The notes beneath the pieces were generated by a model. It was given only the letters and a program-made list of their open reading frames with translations. It was not told where the DNA came from and made no database searches. Positions 8,976-21,597 of a stretch of DNA of 64,000 bases are shown here, one piece after another. The stretch spans positions 1-64,000 of the forward strand of contig NZ_JABBFO010000001.1 of the NCBI RefSeq assembly GCF_018494035.1, read 5' to 3'. The translations under genes and the position numbers were made by a program. The stretch comes from Rosenbergiella australiborealis. GTDB lineage: Bacteria; Pseudomonadota; Gammaproteobacteria; Enterobacterales; Enterobacteriaceae. Positions within the stretch are counted from its first letter, which is position 1; each line of letters opens with the position of its first letter.

Positions 8976-9428
8976 TTAATTTGAATTTAACAGGCGGTTG
9001 ACCGCTGTATGTAATGCCCAACGATATCCGTCAGCACCAAGGCCGCAGATGACGCCGGATGATATATCTGAAAGATATGAATGGTGGCGGAAAGGTTCAC
9101 GGGCATGCACATTAGATAAGTGCACTTCAATAAAAGGAACACTGACCGCTAGCAAAGCATCACGAATCGCGATACTTGTGTGCGTAAATGCTGCTGGATT
9201 GATGATGATATAATCCACTTTATCACGAGCAAGGTGAATATGATCGATCAGCGTAGACTCCGCATTCGATTGATAATGACTTAATTGCACGTTCAACTCC
9301 TGAGCCTGAATTTGCAGTGATGACACAATATCGTTTAAGGTGTCACGACCGTACTTTTCTGGCTCCCGAGTTCCCAACAAGTTAAGGTTTGGGCCGTTGA
9401 GGAGCAAAATGTGAAATTTATGAGCCAT
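8976..9428 (-). CDS. aroQ: Type II 3-dehydroquinate dehydratase
   Basis: AroQ dehydrates 3-dehydroquinate to 3-dehydroshikimate in the shikimate pathway. The 150-residue protein has the dodecameric type II signature [19 protein letters not shown] with the catalytic Tyr, then NPAAFTHTS and the substrate loop [11 protein letters not shown]. It sits immediately upstream of accB. E. coli K-12 lacks aroQ, but many other enterics carry it at exactly this position. The aromatic product also feeds chorismate for the ent genes at the window's right end. Confidence 0.97.
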   Translation of the reverse strand: MAHKFHILLLNGPNLNLLGTREPEKYGRDTLNDIVSSLQIQAQELNVQLSHYQSNAESTLIDHIHLARDKVDYIIINPAAFTHTSIAIRDALLAVSVPFIEVHLSNVHAREPFRHHSYLSDISSGVICGLGADGYRWALHTAVNRLLNSN

Positions 9429-11109
<1,681 letters not shown>

Positions 11110-11230
11110 TAGACCATTCGCTGAATCTGAGCTTATGCACTACTCTGTATTCAGTAGGATCATCTTTCCGGCCTTGGGGAGTGCATAGAAACGCGCTCCC
11201 TTGTTTTTTGTTAAAAACACGCAGGGTTTT

Positions 11231-12262
11231 ATGAAGCCGATTTTTAGCAGAGGTTCCTCTCTGCAGATACGCTTAGTATTAGCTGTATTGGCGGCTATAG
11301 CAGTTATCATTACTGATAGTCATGTTAGCTCTTTTCGCGGGATACGTGACTACCTCGACACCTCGGTCAGCCCATTTTACTTTATGGCTGATGGCCCTCG
11401 CCGTTTTCTTGATAGTACGGCAGATGCTTTCACCTCTCGTCAAACACTCGAACAAGAAAATCTTGCCTTACAACGTGAGTTGCGGCTAAAAAACAGCCAA
11501 TTGCTGCTGTTAGGGCAATATCGTCAAGAAAATGTTCGTTTGCGGGAATTGTTGGGATCGCCGCTACGCCAAGATGAGCACAAAATGGTGACTCAGGTTA
11601 TTTCAGAAGCGACCGATCCTTACAGTCATCAAGTGGTTATCGATAAAGGTGCTAGCAGCGGTGTCTACGAAGGTCAGCCGGTTATTAGTGACAAAGGTGT
11701 TGTCGGTCAAGTGATCGCTGTCGCACAATTCTCTAGCCGAGTGCTTCTGATTTGCGATGGTTCACATGCTTTACCGGTACAGATTCTTCGTAATGATTTA
11801 CGTGCGATAGCTACCGGAAATGGATGTAGTGAAAATTTACAACTTGAACATTTGACGGGTAATGCGGATGTGAAAGTCGGCGATGTTTTGGTGACATCAG
11901 GACTGGGTGGGCGATTCCCGGAGGGATACCCGGTTGGCGTGGTTGCTTCAGTCACCCCAGATACCCAGCGCGCCACTACGGTGATTGAGGTTCGTCCAGC
12001 TGCAGACTTGCAACGTTTACGCTATCTATTACTATTGTGGAATAACGATAATAAATCTGGCGTACCGGCAACGCCTCAAGAGGTAAATCAAGTGGCGAAT
12101 GAGCGTTTACAGCAGATGATGCCGCAAGTTCCCACCAGCACAACGACCGATCCTACGACAGGAAAATCGCCACTGGGTGCGGCGCAGCCAGCAGTCTCAG
12201 GTCCAGCAGTGAGTACGCCAACGATAACTGGGCGTTCAACTGTGCCAGGAGGGCGTCCTTGA
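11231..12262 (+). CDS. mreC: Cell shape-determining protein MreC
   Basis: MreC is a bitopic inner-membrane protein that links MreB/MreD to PBP2-RodA. The 343-residue product has a membrane span at about residues 12-30 ([13 protein letters not shown]), a periplasmic coiled coil at about 70-105 and the beta-barrel MreC domain. A low-complexity Thr/Pro/Ser/Gly-rich tail forms the last 60 or so residues. The start MKPIFSRG is the family N-terminus; ten upstream in-frame codons are rejected. It overlaps mreD by 4 nt. Confidence 0.97.
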   Translation: MKPIFSRGSSLQIRLVLAVLAAIAVIITDSHVSSFRGIRDYLDTSVSPFYFMADGPRRFLDSTADAFTSRQTLEQENLALQRELRLKNSQLLLLGQYRQENVRLRELLGSPLRQDEHKMVTQVISEATDPYSHQVVIDKGASSGVYEGQPVISDKGVVGQVIAVAQFSSRVLLICDGSHALPVQILRNDLRAIATGNGCSENLQLEHLTGNADVKVGDVLVTSGLGGRFPEGYPVGVVASVTPDTQRATTVIEVRPAADLQRLRYLLLLWNNDNKSGVPATPQEVNQVANERLQQMMPQVPTSTTTDPTTGKSPLGAAQPAVSGPAVSTPTITGRSTVPGGRP

Positions 12263-12747
12263 GTCGCTATCGTAGACAAGGAAGTTGGGTAATTTGGCTT
12301 TCATTTATTATCGCGTTGATTTTACAGGTAATGCCTTGGCCTGAACAATATTATATGTTCAGGCCATCTTGGATGTTGCTGCTTCTTTTATACTGGATTT
12401 TGGCGCTACCGCATCGTGTGAATATCGGCACTGGTTTCTTTGTGGGTGCGGTAATGGATTTGCTCTCCGGGGCGACCTTGGGCGTTCGTGCACTCACCTT
12501 TAGTATCATTGCATATCTGATCGTGTATCGTTTTCAATTATTCCGGAATTTGGCACTATGGCAGCAAGCTGGGGTCGTAGTGTTGTTCTCCCTTGTTAGC
12601 GATGTCATGGTCTTTTGGATTCAGTTTATGGTGACAGATATTACTTTCCGCCCAGAAATTTTTATCGGTGCACTGGTCGATGGATTGTTGTGGCCTTGGC
12701 TATTTTTGTTGATGCGTAAAATCCGTTATCAATTTTCGATTCAATAA
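12259..12747 (+). CDS. mreD: Rod shape-determining protein MreD
   Basis: This 162-residue polytopic inner-membrane protein is the third Rod-complex scaffold component. Four to five hydrophobic segments are evident, with conserved [20 protein letters not shown] and the C-terminal [12 protein letters not shown]. The start is TTG, overlapping the mreC stop (TTGA), with GGAGGG inside the mreC end as ribosome-binding site, so translation is coupled. Its length equals that of E. coli MreD. Confidence 0.96.
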   Translation: MSRYRRQGSWVIWLSFIIALILQVMPWPEQYYMFRPSWMLLLLLYWILALPHRVNIGTGFFVGAVMDLLSGATLGVRALTFSIIAYLIVYRFQLFRNLALWQQAGVVVLFSLVSDVMVFWIQFMVTDITFRPEIFIGALVDGLLWPWLFLLMRKIRYQFSIQ

Positions 12748-12755
12748 GGCTGCTT

Positions 12756-13331
12756 ATGTATCCCATTTATCTTGCCTCTTCATCCCCTCGCCGCGCTGAA
12801 TTATTAACACAATTAGGCGTTCCTTTTACGCGACTAAAGACAGACGTGATGGAGCAACGTCATCCCCAAGAGGGGCCACAAGATTATGTGGTTCGTTTAT
12901 CGCAAGACAAAGCGCGTGCTGGCGTCGCAGTTGCCGTAGAGAGTATGCCTGTACTCGGCGCGGATACAATAGTTGTTCTTAATAACCAAGTTTTAGAAAA
13001 GCCGCTATCGGTGACTCATGCATTTCAAATGCTGACTCAGCTGTCGGGCAAAACCCATGAGGTGATCACGGCGGTTACTGTCGCGACGAACTCCCAGAGT
13101 CAAACAGTATGGGTGAAGACGGCCGTTGAGTTTTGCGTGCTTACTCCGCAGCAAATTAATCACTACATTGCGACACAAGAACCGATGGATAAAGCCGGTG
13201 CTTACGGTATTCAAGGTCTGGGTGGAAATTTTGTCCGCCAAATTCACGGAAGTTATTCGGCGGTTGTTGGACTGCCATTAGTTGAAACCCGTGAGTTATT
13301 AGCTGACTTTTCACAATACCGAGAGCGATAA
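12756..13331 (+). CDS. yhdE: Maf-family nucleoside triphosphate pyrophosphatase (dTTP/UTP type)
   Basis: YhdE hydrolyses dTTP, UTP and modified pyrimidine nucleotides to monophosphates. The 191-residue protein shows the Maf signature [16 protein letters not shown], the catalytic-site segment [11 protein letters not shown], and [10 protein letters not shown]. It lies 8 nt after mreD and 9 nt before rng, in the conserved mre-yhdE-rng order. Slightly shorter than the E. coli protein at the C-terminus. Confidence 0.94.
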   Translation: MYPIYLASSSPRRAELLTQLGVPFTRLKTDVMEQRHPQEGPQDYVVRLSQDKARAGVAVAVESMPVLGADTIVVLNNQVLEKPLSVTHAFQMLTQLSGKTHEVITAVTVATNSQSQTVWVKTAVEFCVLTPQQINHYIATQEPMDKAGAYGIQGLGGNFVRQIHGSYSAVVGLPLVETRELLADFSQYRER

Positions 13332-13340
13332 GGAGTGTCC

Positions 13341-14810
13341 ATGACTGCTGAACTGCTGATAAATGTTACCCCTTCTGAAACGCGTGTGGCTTATCTCGAT
13401 AATGGTATCCTGCAAGAAATTCATATTGAACGTGAAGCCAAACGGGGTCTTGTTGGGAATATCTATAAAGGTCGTGTGAGCCGTGTACTACCAGGGATGC
13501 AGGCGGCCTTTATCGATATTGGTTTAGATAAGTCAGCTTTTCTACATGCTTCAGATATTGTGCCCCATACTGAGTGTGTTGCAGGAGAAGAGCAAAAAAA
13601 ATTCCATGTTAAAAATATTTCTGAGTTAGTCAGACCAGGGCAAGATCTTATGGTTCAAGTGGTTAAAGATCCGCTGGGTACCAAGGGCGCTCGTCTGACG
13701 ACAGATATCACTTTACCCTCTCGTTATCTTGTTTTTATGCCTGGTGCTTCACATGTAGGCGTTTCTCAACGTATTGAAAGTGAAGCCGAACGTACACGCC
13801 TAAAGAAAGTGGTCAATCAATACTGTGATGATCAAGGTGGATTTATTATTCGTACTGCGGCAGAAGGTATTAGCGATACTGAGCTGGCACGTGATGCAGC
13901 ATTTCTTAAACGTTTATGGGCAAAAGTGTGTAAGCGTAAAAAGCGTCATCAAACGCGCATTAAACTCTATGGGGAAATTGCCCTTGCAGCACGAGTATTA
14001 CGTGACTTTGTTGAAGCACCCCTTGATCATATTCGTGTCGATTCGGTTTCGACATACGAAAGTCTGTTGGAGTTCACCGCAGAATATGTGCCTGAACTGA
14101 CGGAAAAGTTAGAGCATTACAGCGGAAAGCAGCCTATATTCGATTTGTACGACGTCGAGAATGAAATTCAACGTGCGATGGATAGAAAAGTTGCTCTTAA
14201 GTCCGGGGGTTACTTAATTATTGATCAAACTGAGGCGATGACCACTGTTGATATTAATACCGGTGCGTTTGTTGGGCATCGTAATCTTGAAGAGACTATT
14301 TTTAATACGAATATTGAAGCAACTCAGGTGATTGCTCGCCAACTACGGTTACGTAATTTAGGCGGTATTATTATTATTGATTTTATTGATATGAATAATG
14401 AAGAGCACCGTCGACGAGTATTACATACACTTGAGAGTGCGATGAGCAAAGATCGTGTCAAATGCAGTATTAATGGGTTTTCATCGCTAGGCCTCGTGGA
14501 AATGACACGTAAGCGAACCCGTGAAAGTTTGGAGCATATTTTGTGCGGTAAATGCCCGACGTGTTTGGGGCGAGGCACGGTAAAAACCCCAGATACTGTT
14601 TGCTATGAAATTATGCGTGAAATAGTACGCGTCCATCACAGTTATGACTCTGACAGTTATTTAGTTTATGCATCGCCTAAAGTGTGTGAAGCATTAAAGA
14701 ATGAAGAAGCTCATGCCTTAGCGGAAGTCGAAATCTTTCTTGGCAAGTCCGTGAAAGTCCAAGTTGAACCCCTGTATACCCAAGAGCAGTTTGACGTGGT
14801 ACTGATGTAA
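13341..14810 (+). CDS. rng: Ribonuclease G
   Basis: RNase G is the RNase E paralogue that matures the 16S rRNA 5' end and cleaves certain mRNAs. The 489-residue protein contains an S1 domain (about 38-120), a 5' sensor and RNase H-like region, and the catalytic DNase I-like domain with metal ligands in TTVDINTGAF and IIIDFIDM. The zinc-link CGKCPTC lies near residue 405. The ATG at 13341 has AAGGAG upstream; a GTG two codons earlier is rejected. Length equals that of E. coli. Confidence 0.97.
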   Translation: MTAELLINVTPSETRVAYLDNGILQEIHIEREAKRGLVGNIYKGRVSRVLPGMQAAFIDIGLDKSAFLHASDIVPHTECVAGEEQKKFHVKNISELVRPGQDLMVQVVKDPLGTKGARLTTDITLPSRYLVFMPGASHVGVSQRIESEAERTRLKKVVNQYCDDQGGFIIRTAAEGISDTELARDAAFLKRLWAKVCKRKKRHQTRIKLYGEIALAARVLRDFVEAPLDHIRVDSVSTYESLLEFTAEYVPELTEKLEHYSGKQPIFDLYDVENEIQRAMDRKVALKSGGYLIIDQTEAMTTVDINTGAFVGHRNLEETIFNTNIEATQVIARQLRLRNLGGIIIIDFIDMNNEEHRRRVLHTLESAMSKDRVKCSINGFSSLGLVEMTRKRTRESLEHILCGKCPTCLGRGTVKTPDTVCYEIMREIVRVHHSYDSDSYLVYASPKVCEALKNEEAHALAEVEIFLGKSVKVQVEPLYTQEQFDVVLM

Positions 14811-14842
14811 TTATCGGCAATGGAGAGTGGAGTGAGGGGACA

Positions 14843-17800
14843 GTGAGCAGGCTATCGAAGTGGACGTTACGTATCATTACCGCTTTACTCGTAATGGCTG
14901 CACTGATGGTGACAGCCTTGCGTTTGGCTATGCCGCATATGAACCATTATCGCTCACAATTACTTAGCGCAGCGTCGACAGCAGCAGGTGTTCATCTCTC
15001 CGCAGATAAACTACAGGGTGAGTGGAAAAATTTTGGGCCGACGTTGGAGGTCGAAAACTTTTCTGCAGCGTTAGCCGATGGTGCAACCTTACGTATAAAA
15101 CATGTCACTCTGGCCCTCGATATTTGGCAATCATTGTTGCATGCTAACCTGACATTTCGCGATCTTACCTTTTGGCAATTACATTTCTCTATTCAGCAAT
15201 TTTCTGAACAGGACACATCCTCTCATTCAGGGTATGACAGCAATAAAGTTAAGAATCTCTTTTTACAGCGTTTTGATCACTTTATTTTACGAGAGAGTTC
15301 TGTGGAGTTTCCGACGCCATCAGGACAACGCGTTACCCTCAATATCCCAACACTAACCTGGTTTAACGAAGGCAAACTTCATCGAGCAGAAGGCCTTGTC
15401 AACCTGAGTAGTTTTACAGGGCAGCATGGTACCGCGCAATTACGCGTAAACTTACAAGACAACGAACAGCTTCTCGACAAAGGAACGATTTGGCTTAAAG
15501 TTGATGATATCGATGCCAAACCTTGGTTAGGTCGTTGGGTCAATGAAAATACCAACCTAAAGAAAGCCCATTTGAGCTTGATGGCCTGGCTCCATCTCTC
15601 AGAAGGTACATTGGCGTCTGGTGATGTCGTGATTAATCACGGTGATGCTCAATGGCAGGAAGGGAATCAAACGGCCCACCAGCTTGAACTAAGCCAACTT
15701 TCAGCGCGGTTATCTCGTGTCGAAAAAGGGTTTATCTTATCGATCCCTGATACAGGTATTTCGATTGACCAGCAGCGTTGGCCAAAAGGAAGTCTCGCCT
15801 TTAATTGGCAAGCAGATAGTCAGCAGCCTTGGTTACCCGCCACGCATTCTATGATGAGAGTGCGAGCGGCAAATATTGATATTGCGGGCCTCACACCTTT
15901 AGTACCGTTGCTCTCTCCCTTATACACAGACTATGCCAAACTCTGGCAGCAGGCCGCGCCACAAGGCCACTTAATGACGCTGGCGGCAGATATTCCCTTC
16001 GATGACCTGCGTCACACACGTATTGAAGCCAAATGGCGAGACGTAAGCTGGAAAGCATTAGCTCAGGTCCCGGCTATCAAAGATTTTTCGGGCTCCTTGA
16101 CGGGCGGCGTGGAACAGGGCGAAACACAAATAGAGTTGGGGCAGCAAGCTATCGCCTCACAGGGGCAACTACTTGCACCGATTGAGTTACAGCGCTTTGT
16201 AGGGGGATTCTCTTGGAATAAGGGTGAGGATGCTCTCTCTCTTTCGGGACATGATCTGTATATCAAAGCTAAATCGGTTGAAGCAAAAGGTGATTTCTCT
16301 TATCAGCAGTCACCTCAGCAACCGCCTAATTTACAATTACTCGCCGGGATTAATACGGACAATGGTGCTGACGCGTGGCGGTATTTTCCAATCAAAATTA
16401 TGCCTAAAGCACTGGTGCATTACCTAAGTACCGCTATTCAAGGTGGTCAGGCTCGAAATGCAACCTTAGTCTTTGCAGGGAATCCTCATCAATTTCCTTT
16501 CCTCCATAATGAAGGTACTTTCCAAGTGACGGTGCCGCTAAAACAGGCAACCTTTGCTTTCCAGCCAAATTGGCCTGCGCTATCTCCCCTCGATATTAAT
16601 TTAAATTTTGTGAATAACGGGTTATGGATGGATGCGCCTTCAATTAGGTTAGGAGCGGTTCCTGTTCGGCATGTGACGGCAGTTATTCCTGACTATGACA
16701 AAGAAGAGCTCTTGGTCGATGGGGATATTCGCGGTCAAGGGGAAGATATTCATCGCTACATGAAGACTACTCCTCTGGCAAACAGTGTCGGTAGTGCATT
16801 AGACGAACTCAATGTAAAAGGTGAGGTTTATGGTCATCTCGGACTGACGATACCCCTTAATGGTAAAGAGGTCATCGCGAAAGGGGATGTAAATTTACAG
16901 AATAATCAACTGACTATCGTACCCTTACAAACCCGGATGAAAGGGGTAACGGGTAAATTTACCTACAATAATGGTCGGTTAGTCAGCACGCCTATATCAG
17001 CTCAATGGTTTGGGCAGCCGGTAAATGTGGTTTTCTCAACACAAGAAAACGCTAAACAATTTGACGTTAATATCCAAGCAGATGGCAACTGGGCAGTAGA
17101 AAGGGTGAATGCCATACCAAAAGCGTTATCGCAGCAGTTACAAGGTGAGTTACCGTGGCAAAGTCAGATAACAATCGCGCTGCCTCATGATGGGGGGGCA
17201 AACTATCATATTACCCTACAAAGCGATGCGACAAGGGTAAAAGGGCGTTTACCGGATGCGTTAGGGATAGAAACGAAATCATTTCCGATCACTGTGCAAG
17301 CAACGGGTGACCTTTCGACGTTGCACGTTTCTGGAGCAATCGACCATCGGCAACATTTTGCGACGCAATGGAACCTGTCTCCTAAGTTAGCGTTAGTGAA
17401 AGGCATATGGGCAAATGAGAACAGTGAGTCGGTATCTTTACCACAGTCCTCAGTAATGAGGGTGAGCTTACCGGCGCTGGACGGTAATCGACTCATCACG
17501 CTATTACAGGAACTGCGATCAACCACGTCCGTACCCTCTAAAAAAACTGCCCATGCTCGGCCTGTCGCCGAGCGTTGGCAGGATAGTCTTCCTTTTCAGC
17601 TTCCTGCGACCATACAGTTGACAACACCTGCATTAACTCTTTATGGGCAACAGTGGCGTAATTTAACCGTTACGGCAGAAAAATTACTTTCTCAACCTTA
17701 TTTGACGCTGGACAGTGAAGAGGGTCGAGGGAGTTTACAAATTCGTCCAGGACAGCCTTGGCTGCTTAATCTTGGTTATTTTTACTATAATCCGCAATTT

Positions 17801-18673
17801 CCGTTATCCCTTGCGATGCAGCAAACTTCTGTACCGTCGAGTCCGACACAAATCGATATTAACCAATTACCGAAGCTTGATATCAACTGTACCTCTTGCT
17901 GGTTTGCCGGACAAAATTTTGGTCAAGTGAAAGGTAAATTGAGCGTAAGTCAGAATACCTTATTATTGCGGGATGGTGCCATTGACACGGGACATAGCCG
18001 ACTATCCGTAATGGGCGAATGGAACACAGTGCCCGGTCAAGCACGTACTGCGTTAAAAGGACATTTACGTACTGATAATCTTGCTGATGCCGCGCATTGG
18101 TTTGGCTTAACAGTTCCCGTCAGTGACACGCCGTTACAGTTAGGCTATGACCTATACTGGAAAGATGTCCCGTGGCGACCCTCAATCCAAACATTGAGTG
18201 GACTCTTGACCCTGACGGCCGGAAAAGGCGCTTTTCGCCATATGGAAACAGGGACAGCAGGACAAGTATTGCGTCTACTGAGTATAGATGCGCTATTACG
18301 TAAAGTGAGTCTCGACTTCAGAGGCACTTTTGATAGCGGTTTTTATTACGATAGTATTAAGGGTACTGCGTGGATTAATAACGGGATATTGCACACTGAA
18401 AATGTCAATATCGATGGCCTTGAAGCGGATATAGGTATGAAAGGAACGGTAGACTTCGTTCATCATCAGTTTGATCTACTGGCTACGGTGGCACCAGAAA
18501 TATCCGTCCCTGTTGGAGTGGCCGCCGCCTTTGCTATCAATCCTATTGTTGGCGCGTCGGTGGTGCTTGCAAGTAAAGTATTGTCCCCTATCTGGAGTAA
18601 GATATCTTTACTGCGTTACAGTATTACCGGCCCGTTAGACAAGCCTGTTGTGCAAGAAGTTCTGCGTAAGTAA
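14843..18673 (+). CDS. yhdP: YhdP, AsmA-like phospholipid-transport protein
   Basis: YhdP is a very large AsmA-like protein that spans the periplasm and moves phospholipids from inner to outer membrane together with TamB and YdbH. The 1276-residue product has one N-terminal membrane helix (residues about 9-28), a long repetitive beta-rich (beta-groove) body, and a conserved C-terminal region (DIGMKGTVDF, ILSPIW-like end). It starts with GTG, as does the E. coli gene. It lies 32 nt after rng and 59 nt before tldD. Confidence 0.94.
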   Translation: MSRLSKWTLRIITALLVMAALMVTALRLAMPHMNHYRSQLLSAASTAAGVHLSADKLQGEWKNFGPTLEVENFSAALADGATLRIKHVTLALDIWQSLLHANLTFRDLTFWQLHFSIQQFSEQDTSSHSGYDSNKVKNLFLQRFDHFILRESSVEFPTPSGQRVTLNIPTLTWFNEGKLHRAEGLVNLSSFTGQHGTAQLRVNLQDNEQLLDKGTIWLKVDDIDAKPWLGRWVNENTNLKKAHLSLMAWLHLSEGTLASGDVVINHGDAQWQEGNQTAHQLELSQLSARLSRVEKGFILSIPDTGISIDQQRWPKGSLAFNWQADSQQPWLPATHSMMRVRAANIDIAGLTPLVPLLSPLYTDYAKLWQQAAPQGHLMTLAADIPFDDLRHTRIEAKWRDVSWKALAQVPAIKDFSGSLTGGVEQGETQIELGQQAIASQGQLLAPIELQRFVGGFSWNKGEDALSLSGHDLYIKAKSVEAKGDFSYQQSPQQPPNLQLLAGINTDNGADAWRYFPIKIMPKALVHYLSTAIQGGQARNATLVFAGNPHQFPFLHNEGTFQVTVPLKQATFAFQPNWPALSPLDINLNFVNNGLWMDAPSIRLGAVPVRHVTAVIPDYDKEELLVDGDIRGQGEDIHRYMKTTPLANSVGSALDELNVKGEVYGHLGLTIPLNGKEVIAKGDVNLQNNQLTIVPLQTRMKGVTGKFTYNNGRLVSTPISAQWFGQPVNVVFSTQENAKQFDVNIQADGNWAVERVNAIPKALSQQLQGELPWQSQITIALPHDGGANYHITLQSDATRVKGRLPDALGIETKSFPITVQATGDLSTLHVSGAIDHRQHFATQWNLSPKLALVKGIWANENSESVSLPQSSVMRVSLPALDGNRLITLLQELRSTTSVPSKKTAHARPVAERWQDSLPFQLPATIQLTTPALTLYGQQWRNLTVTAEKLLSQPYLTLDSEEGRGSLQIRPGQPWLLNLGYFYYNPQFPLSLAMQQTSVPSSPTQIDINQLPKLDINCTSCWFAGQNFGQVKGKLSVSQNTLLLRDGAIDTGHSRLSVMGEWNTVPGQARTALKGHLRTDNLADAAHWFGLTVPVSDTPLQLGYDLYWKDVPWRPSIQTLSGLLTLTAGKGAFRHMETGTAGQVLRLLSIDALLRKVSLDFRGTFDSGFYYDSIKGTAWINNGILHTENVNIDGLEADIGMKGTVDFVHHQFDLLATVAPEISVPVGVAAAFAINPIVGASVVLASKVLSPIWSKISLLRYSITGPLDKPVVQEVLRK

Positions 18674-18732
18674 AGAATGAAATAGCCGAAGTGAGATATT
18701 GTCTCAAAGGCGCCAATAAAAAGTGAGAATTT

Positions 18733-20178
18733 ATGAAACTGAACTTGGTTAGCGAGCATTTACTAACTCAAAATACAATCACGCACCAAGATCTTTCTCG
18801 TGTGCTCAGCCAGCTTTCAGAGCGTCAATTAGACTACGGTGATCTCTATTTTCAGTCGAGTATGCATGAATCGTGGGGCCTTGAAGACAATATTATCAAA
18901 GAAGGCTCTTGGCACATCGATCAAGGTGTGGGTATCCGTGCAATAAGTGGTGAAAAAACCGGTTTTGCTTATGCAGATCAGCTGACGTTAAAAGCTCTCG
19001 AACAAAGTGCGACGGCGGCGCGTAGTATCGTTCAGGAACAAGGGAATGGAAAAATCCGAACCCTAGCGGCAGTTGAGCATAAAGCGTTATATGCAGCGGT
19101 CAATCCGCTGGATAGCCTGACACGCGAAGATAAAATTGCATTATTACATCGGGTTAATCGGGTAGCCCGCGATGCTGATCCACGTGTGCAAGAAGTTAGC
19201 GCCCACTTATCCGGTGTCTATGAAGAAGTCTTGATTGCCGCGACGGATGGTACGTTTGCAGCGGATATTCGGCCCCTTGTTCGTTTATCGATAAGCGTAC
19301 AAGTTGAGGAAAATGGTAAGCGTGAGCATGGTTCTTGCGGCGGTGGCGGCAGAACAGGATACGAATTTTTCTTACTGGATGAACAAGGTGAAGCACGCTG
19401 TGACGGCTGGGCAAAAGAAGCGGTCAGAATGGCGTTAGTCAACTTATCGGCAATTGCAGCTCCGGCAGGAACCTTCCCGGTAGTATTAGGTGCCGGTTGG
19501 CCAGGCGTACTGCTTCACGAAGCAGTAGGTCATGGTTTAGAAGGCGACTTTAATCGTCGAGGAACCTCAATGTTTAGTGGTCAGATGGGCCAACTTGTCG
19601 CCTCGGAACTTTGTACGGTGGTCGATGATGGAACGTTGAGCGGGTTACGCGGTTCAATTGCGATTGATGACGAGGGAGTACCGGGTCAATACAATGTATT
19701 GATTGAGAAAGGCATACTGAAAGGGTTTATCCAAGATAAATTAAATGCTCGTTTAATGGGACTGCCACCTACAGGGAACGGTCGTCGCGAATCCTACGCT
19801 CATTTACCTATGCCGAGAATGACAAATACCTATATGTTGGCTGGGCAATCGACGCCACAGGAAATTATCGATAGCGTGGAGTATGGTATTTATGCACCGA
19901 ACTTTGGAGGCGGCCAAGTCGACATTACCTCAGGAAAATTTGTGTTCTCAACGTCTGAGGCTTATTTAATCGAAAAAGGCAAAATTACATCGCCAGTGAA
20001 AGGGGCCACGTTGATCGGGTCAGGAATCGAAGCGATGCAACAAATCTCTATGGTGGGTAATGATCTCGCTCTGGATAAAGGGGTCGGCGTTTGTGGCAAG
20101 GAAGGGCAAAGTGTTCCTGTGGGGGTAGGGCAACCGACTCTCAAACTCGATCGCTTAACGGTCGGTGGAACCGCTTAA
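18733..20178 (+). CDS. tldD: Metalloprotease TldD
   Basis: TldD pairs with TldE (PmbA) to form a zinc protease that trims unfolded peptides, matures microcin B17 and degrades the CcdA antitoxin. The 481-residue protein carries the metal-binding motif [16 protein letters not shown] near residue 260 and a third-ligand Cys in the C-terminal half ([17 protein letters not shown]). Length and order (yhdP-tldD-aaeR) match E. coli. Its partner tldE is not in the window. Confidence 0.96.
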   Translation: MKLNLVSEHLLTQNTITHQDLSRVLSQLSERQLDYGDLYFQSSMHESWGLEDNIIKEGSWHIDQGVGIRAISGEKTGFAYADQLTLKALEQSATAARSIVQEQGNGKIRTLAAVEHKALYAAVNPLDSLTREDKIALLHRVNRVARDADPRVQEVSAHLSGVYEEVLIAATDGTFAADIRPLVRLSISVQVEENGKREHGSCGGGGRTGYEFFLLDEQGEARCDGWAKEAVRMALVNLSAIAAPAGTFPVVLGAGWPGVLLHEAVGHGLEGDFNRRGTSMFSGQMGQLVASELCTVVDDGTLSGLRGSIAIDDEGVPGQYNVLIEKGILKGFIQDKLNARLMGLPPTGNGRRESYAHLPMPRMTNTYMLAGQSTPQEIIDSVEYGIYAPNFGGGQVDITSGKFVFSTSEAYLIEKGKITSPVKGATLIGSGIEAMQQISMVGNDLALDKGVGVCGKEGQSVPVGVGQPTLKLDRLTVGGTA

Positions 20179-20185
20179 CATCGAT

Positions 20186-20210
20186 AAAGGTAGCCAACAT
20201 GGCTACCTTT
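20186..20210. terminator. Bidirectional terminator between tldD and aaeR
   Basis: A 10-bp stem (20186-20195 with 20201-20210) has a 5-nt loop, with A-rich 5' and T-rich 3' flanks. It lies between convergent genes; the aaeR stop codon (20203-20205) falls inside the right arm, so both transcripts could end here. Confidence 0.8.
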
Positions 20211-21123
20211 TGCTCAGAAAAAGCTCGTAGCGTGTTGCCATTTCCTTAAAATACTCGGTGAGTAACGCTAAACAAATTTGCACTTTTAGCGGTAATTTAT
20301 CTTTCTCAGTATACAGTGCGTGAACGGGGCGCGGCTTGGCGCTGTAATCGGGCAGTAAAATTTTGATATTTCCTTGTTTGACCTCATCCATCACCCACAT
20401 CATCGGCATATAGGCAATACCTGCCCCAGATTTTAGCCAATGTACGAGAGTTTGTGGGTCATTGGTGGCGAAGCGACCACGCAGAGACAGATGGATTAAC
20501 TCACCGTCTGGCGTCGTAAGCTCCATCTCATTATAAGGCGATAGCGTGTATTCCAACCAAGAGAGTGCGGAAAGCTCACTGTGATGGGTAGGTAGCGTAA
20601 TTTTACTGAGATATTCTTTACTGGCGCAAATCACCATCGGCATGGCTCCAATTTGTCGCGAGAAAAGTGTCGAGTTCTCCAAGTGCCCCGTCCTTAAAAC
20701 CAGATCTAAGCCATGAGTAATTAAATCTGGTGTCGGGTTATCCGTAATGAGATCGATTTCTAAGCCAGGGTAATCAGTGAGCAAATTTACGGCGATAGGG
20801 GCAAGAACATTTTGCGCCATCGTTGTACTGCATCCAATGCGTAGGGTGCCAACAGGGGTATTATTAAACTCATACAATTGTTCGTGAACCAGTGTCACTT
20901 CATTTAGCATGCGTTGGCAGCCGAGATAATAAATTTTCCCTGCTTGTGTCATGCCAATGCGCCGTGTACTACGATTAAGAAGTTTAATGTTTAATTCATC
21001 CTCCAAACGAGAAATCGTTTGAGAAATTGAAGAAACGCTGACCTGCATCTGCTGTGCGACCGCGGTAAATGAGCCCAATTCGACGACTTTGGCAAAAACA
21101 GACATTCTTTTTAATCGTTCCAT
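20203..21123 (-). CDS. aaeR: LysR-type regulator of aae efflux (AaeR)
   Basis: This 306-residue LysR-family regulator has an N-terminal winged HTH (about 1-60: GSFTAVAQQMQVSVSSISQT, RLEDELNIKLLNRSTRR) and a periplasmic-binding-protein-like effector domain (about 90-300). It is divergent from aaeXAB. In E. coli AaeR activates that operon in response to p-hydroxybenzoate and related aromatic acids. The 263-nt divergent spacer presumably holds its operator. The identification rests on this conserved context and overall similarity. Confidence 0.92.
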   Translation of the reverse strand: MERLKRMSVFAKVVELGSFTAVAQQMQVSVSSISQTISRLEDELNIKLLNRSTRRIGMTQAGKIYYLGCQRMLNEVTLVHEQLYEFNNTPVGTLRIGCSTTMAQNVLAPIAVNLLTDYPGLEIDLITDNPTPDLITHGLDLVLRTGHLENSTLFSRQIGAMPMVICASKEYLSKITLPTHHSELSALSWLEYTLSPYNEMELTTPDGELIHLSLRGRFATNDPQTLVHWLKSGAGIAYMPMMWVMDEVKQGNIKILLPDYSAKPRPVHALYTEKDKLPLKVQICLALLTEYFKEMATRYELFLSKR

Positions 21124-21386
21124 TATTAACTCTGAGTTAAAAGTGATTTAGTTCACGAAATATAGAAAAGGATCGTTAAGACAAGTTACTATAGTGCCAT
21201 TGATGAAAGTTTATTTCTCTATTCTCGCATCGTCGTTGTTATCTTTAGCGTTACGTTTTAGATCCTTATAGGGTAGCCACCCTATTTTTGTTAGCTATGT
21301 GACAGAATATATTGTCATCATGGATCTTATCGCTTTCCCGTCACCCATGCATTGCCGCCGCTGGGTATTGTGTTAAAGGATTTTAC

Positions 21387-21590
21387 ATGAGTGTGCATCC
21401 AGTTTTGGTGATATTTGGGCTCTCATTTCCACCTATTTTTGTTGAGCTTATTTTATCTCTGATTGTGTTTTGGCTAGTAAAAAAAGTGCTAACCCCAACC
21501 GGCATCTATGATTTGGTTTGGCACCCTTCGTTGGTCAACACCGCTCTATACTGCTGTGTGTTTTATCTTGTTTCGTGCTTAATCGTCTGA
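21387..21590 (+). CDS. aaeX: Small membrane protein AaeX
   Basis: This 67-residue protein has two hydrophobic segments and the DUF1656 core [16 protein letters not shown] and [20 protein letters not shown]. It belongs to the aaeXAB operon; its role in efflux is not established. The start MSVHPVLV matches the E. coli length; the longer in-frame extension lies in the promoter region. It ends 7 nt before aaeA. Confidence 0.93.
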   Translation: MSVHPVLVIFGLSFPPIFVELILSLIVFWLVKKVLTPTGIYDLVWHPSLVNTALYCCVFYLVSCLIV

Positions 21591-21597
21591 GGTTTCA

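Noticed and set aside
13825-14100. 91-codon ORF inside rng
   Set aside because: Out-of-frame shadow of a fully conserved RNase G gene.
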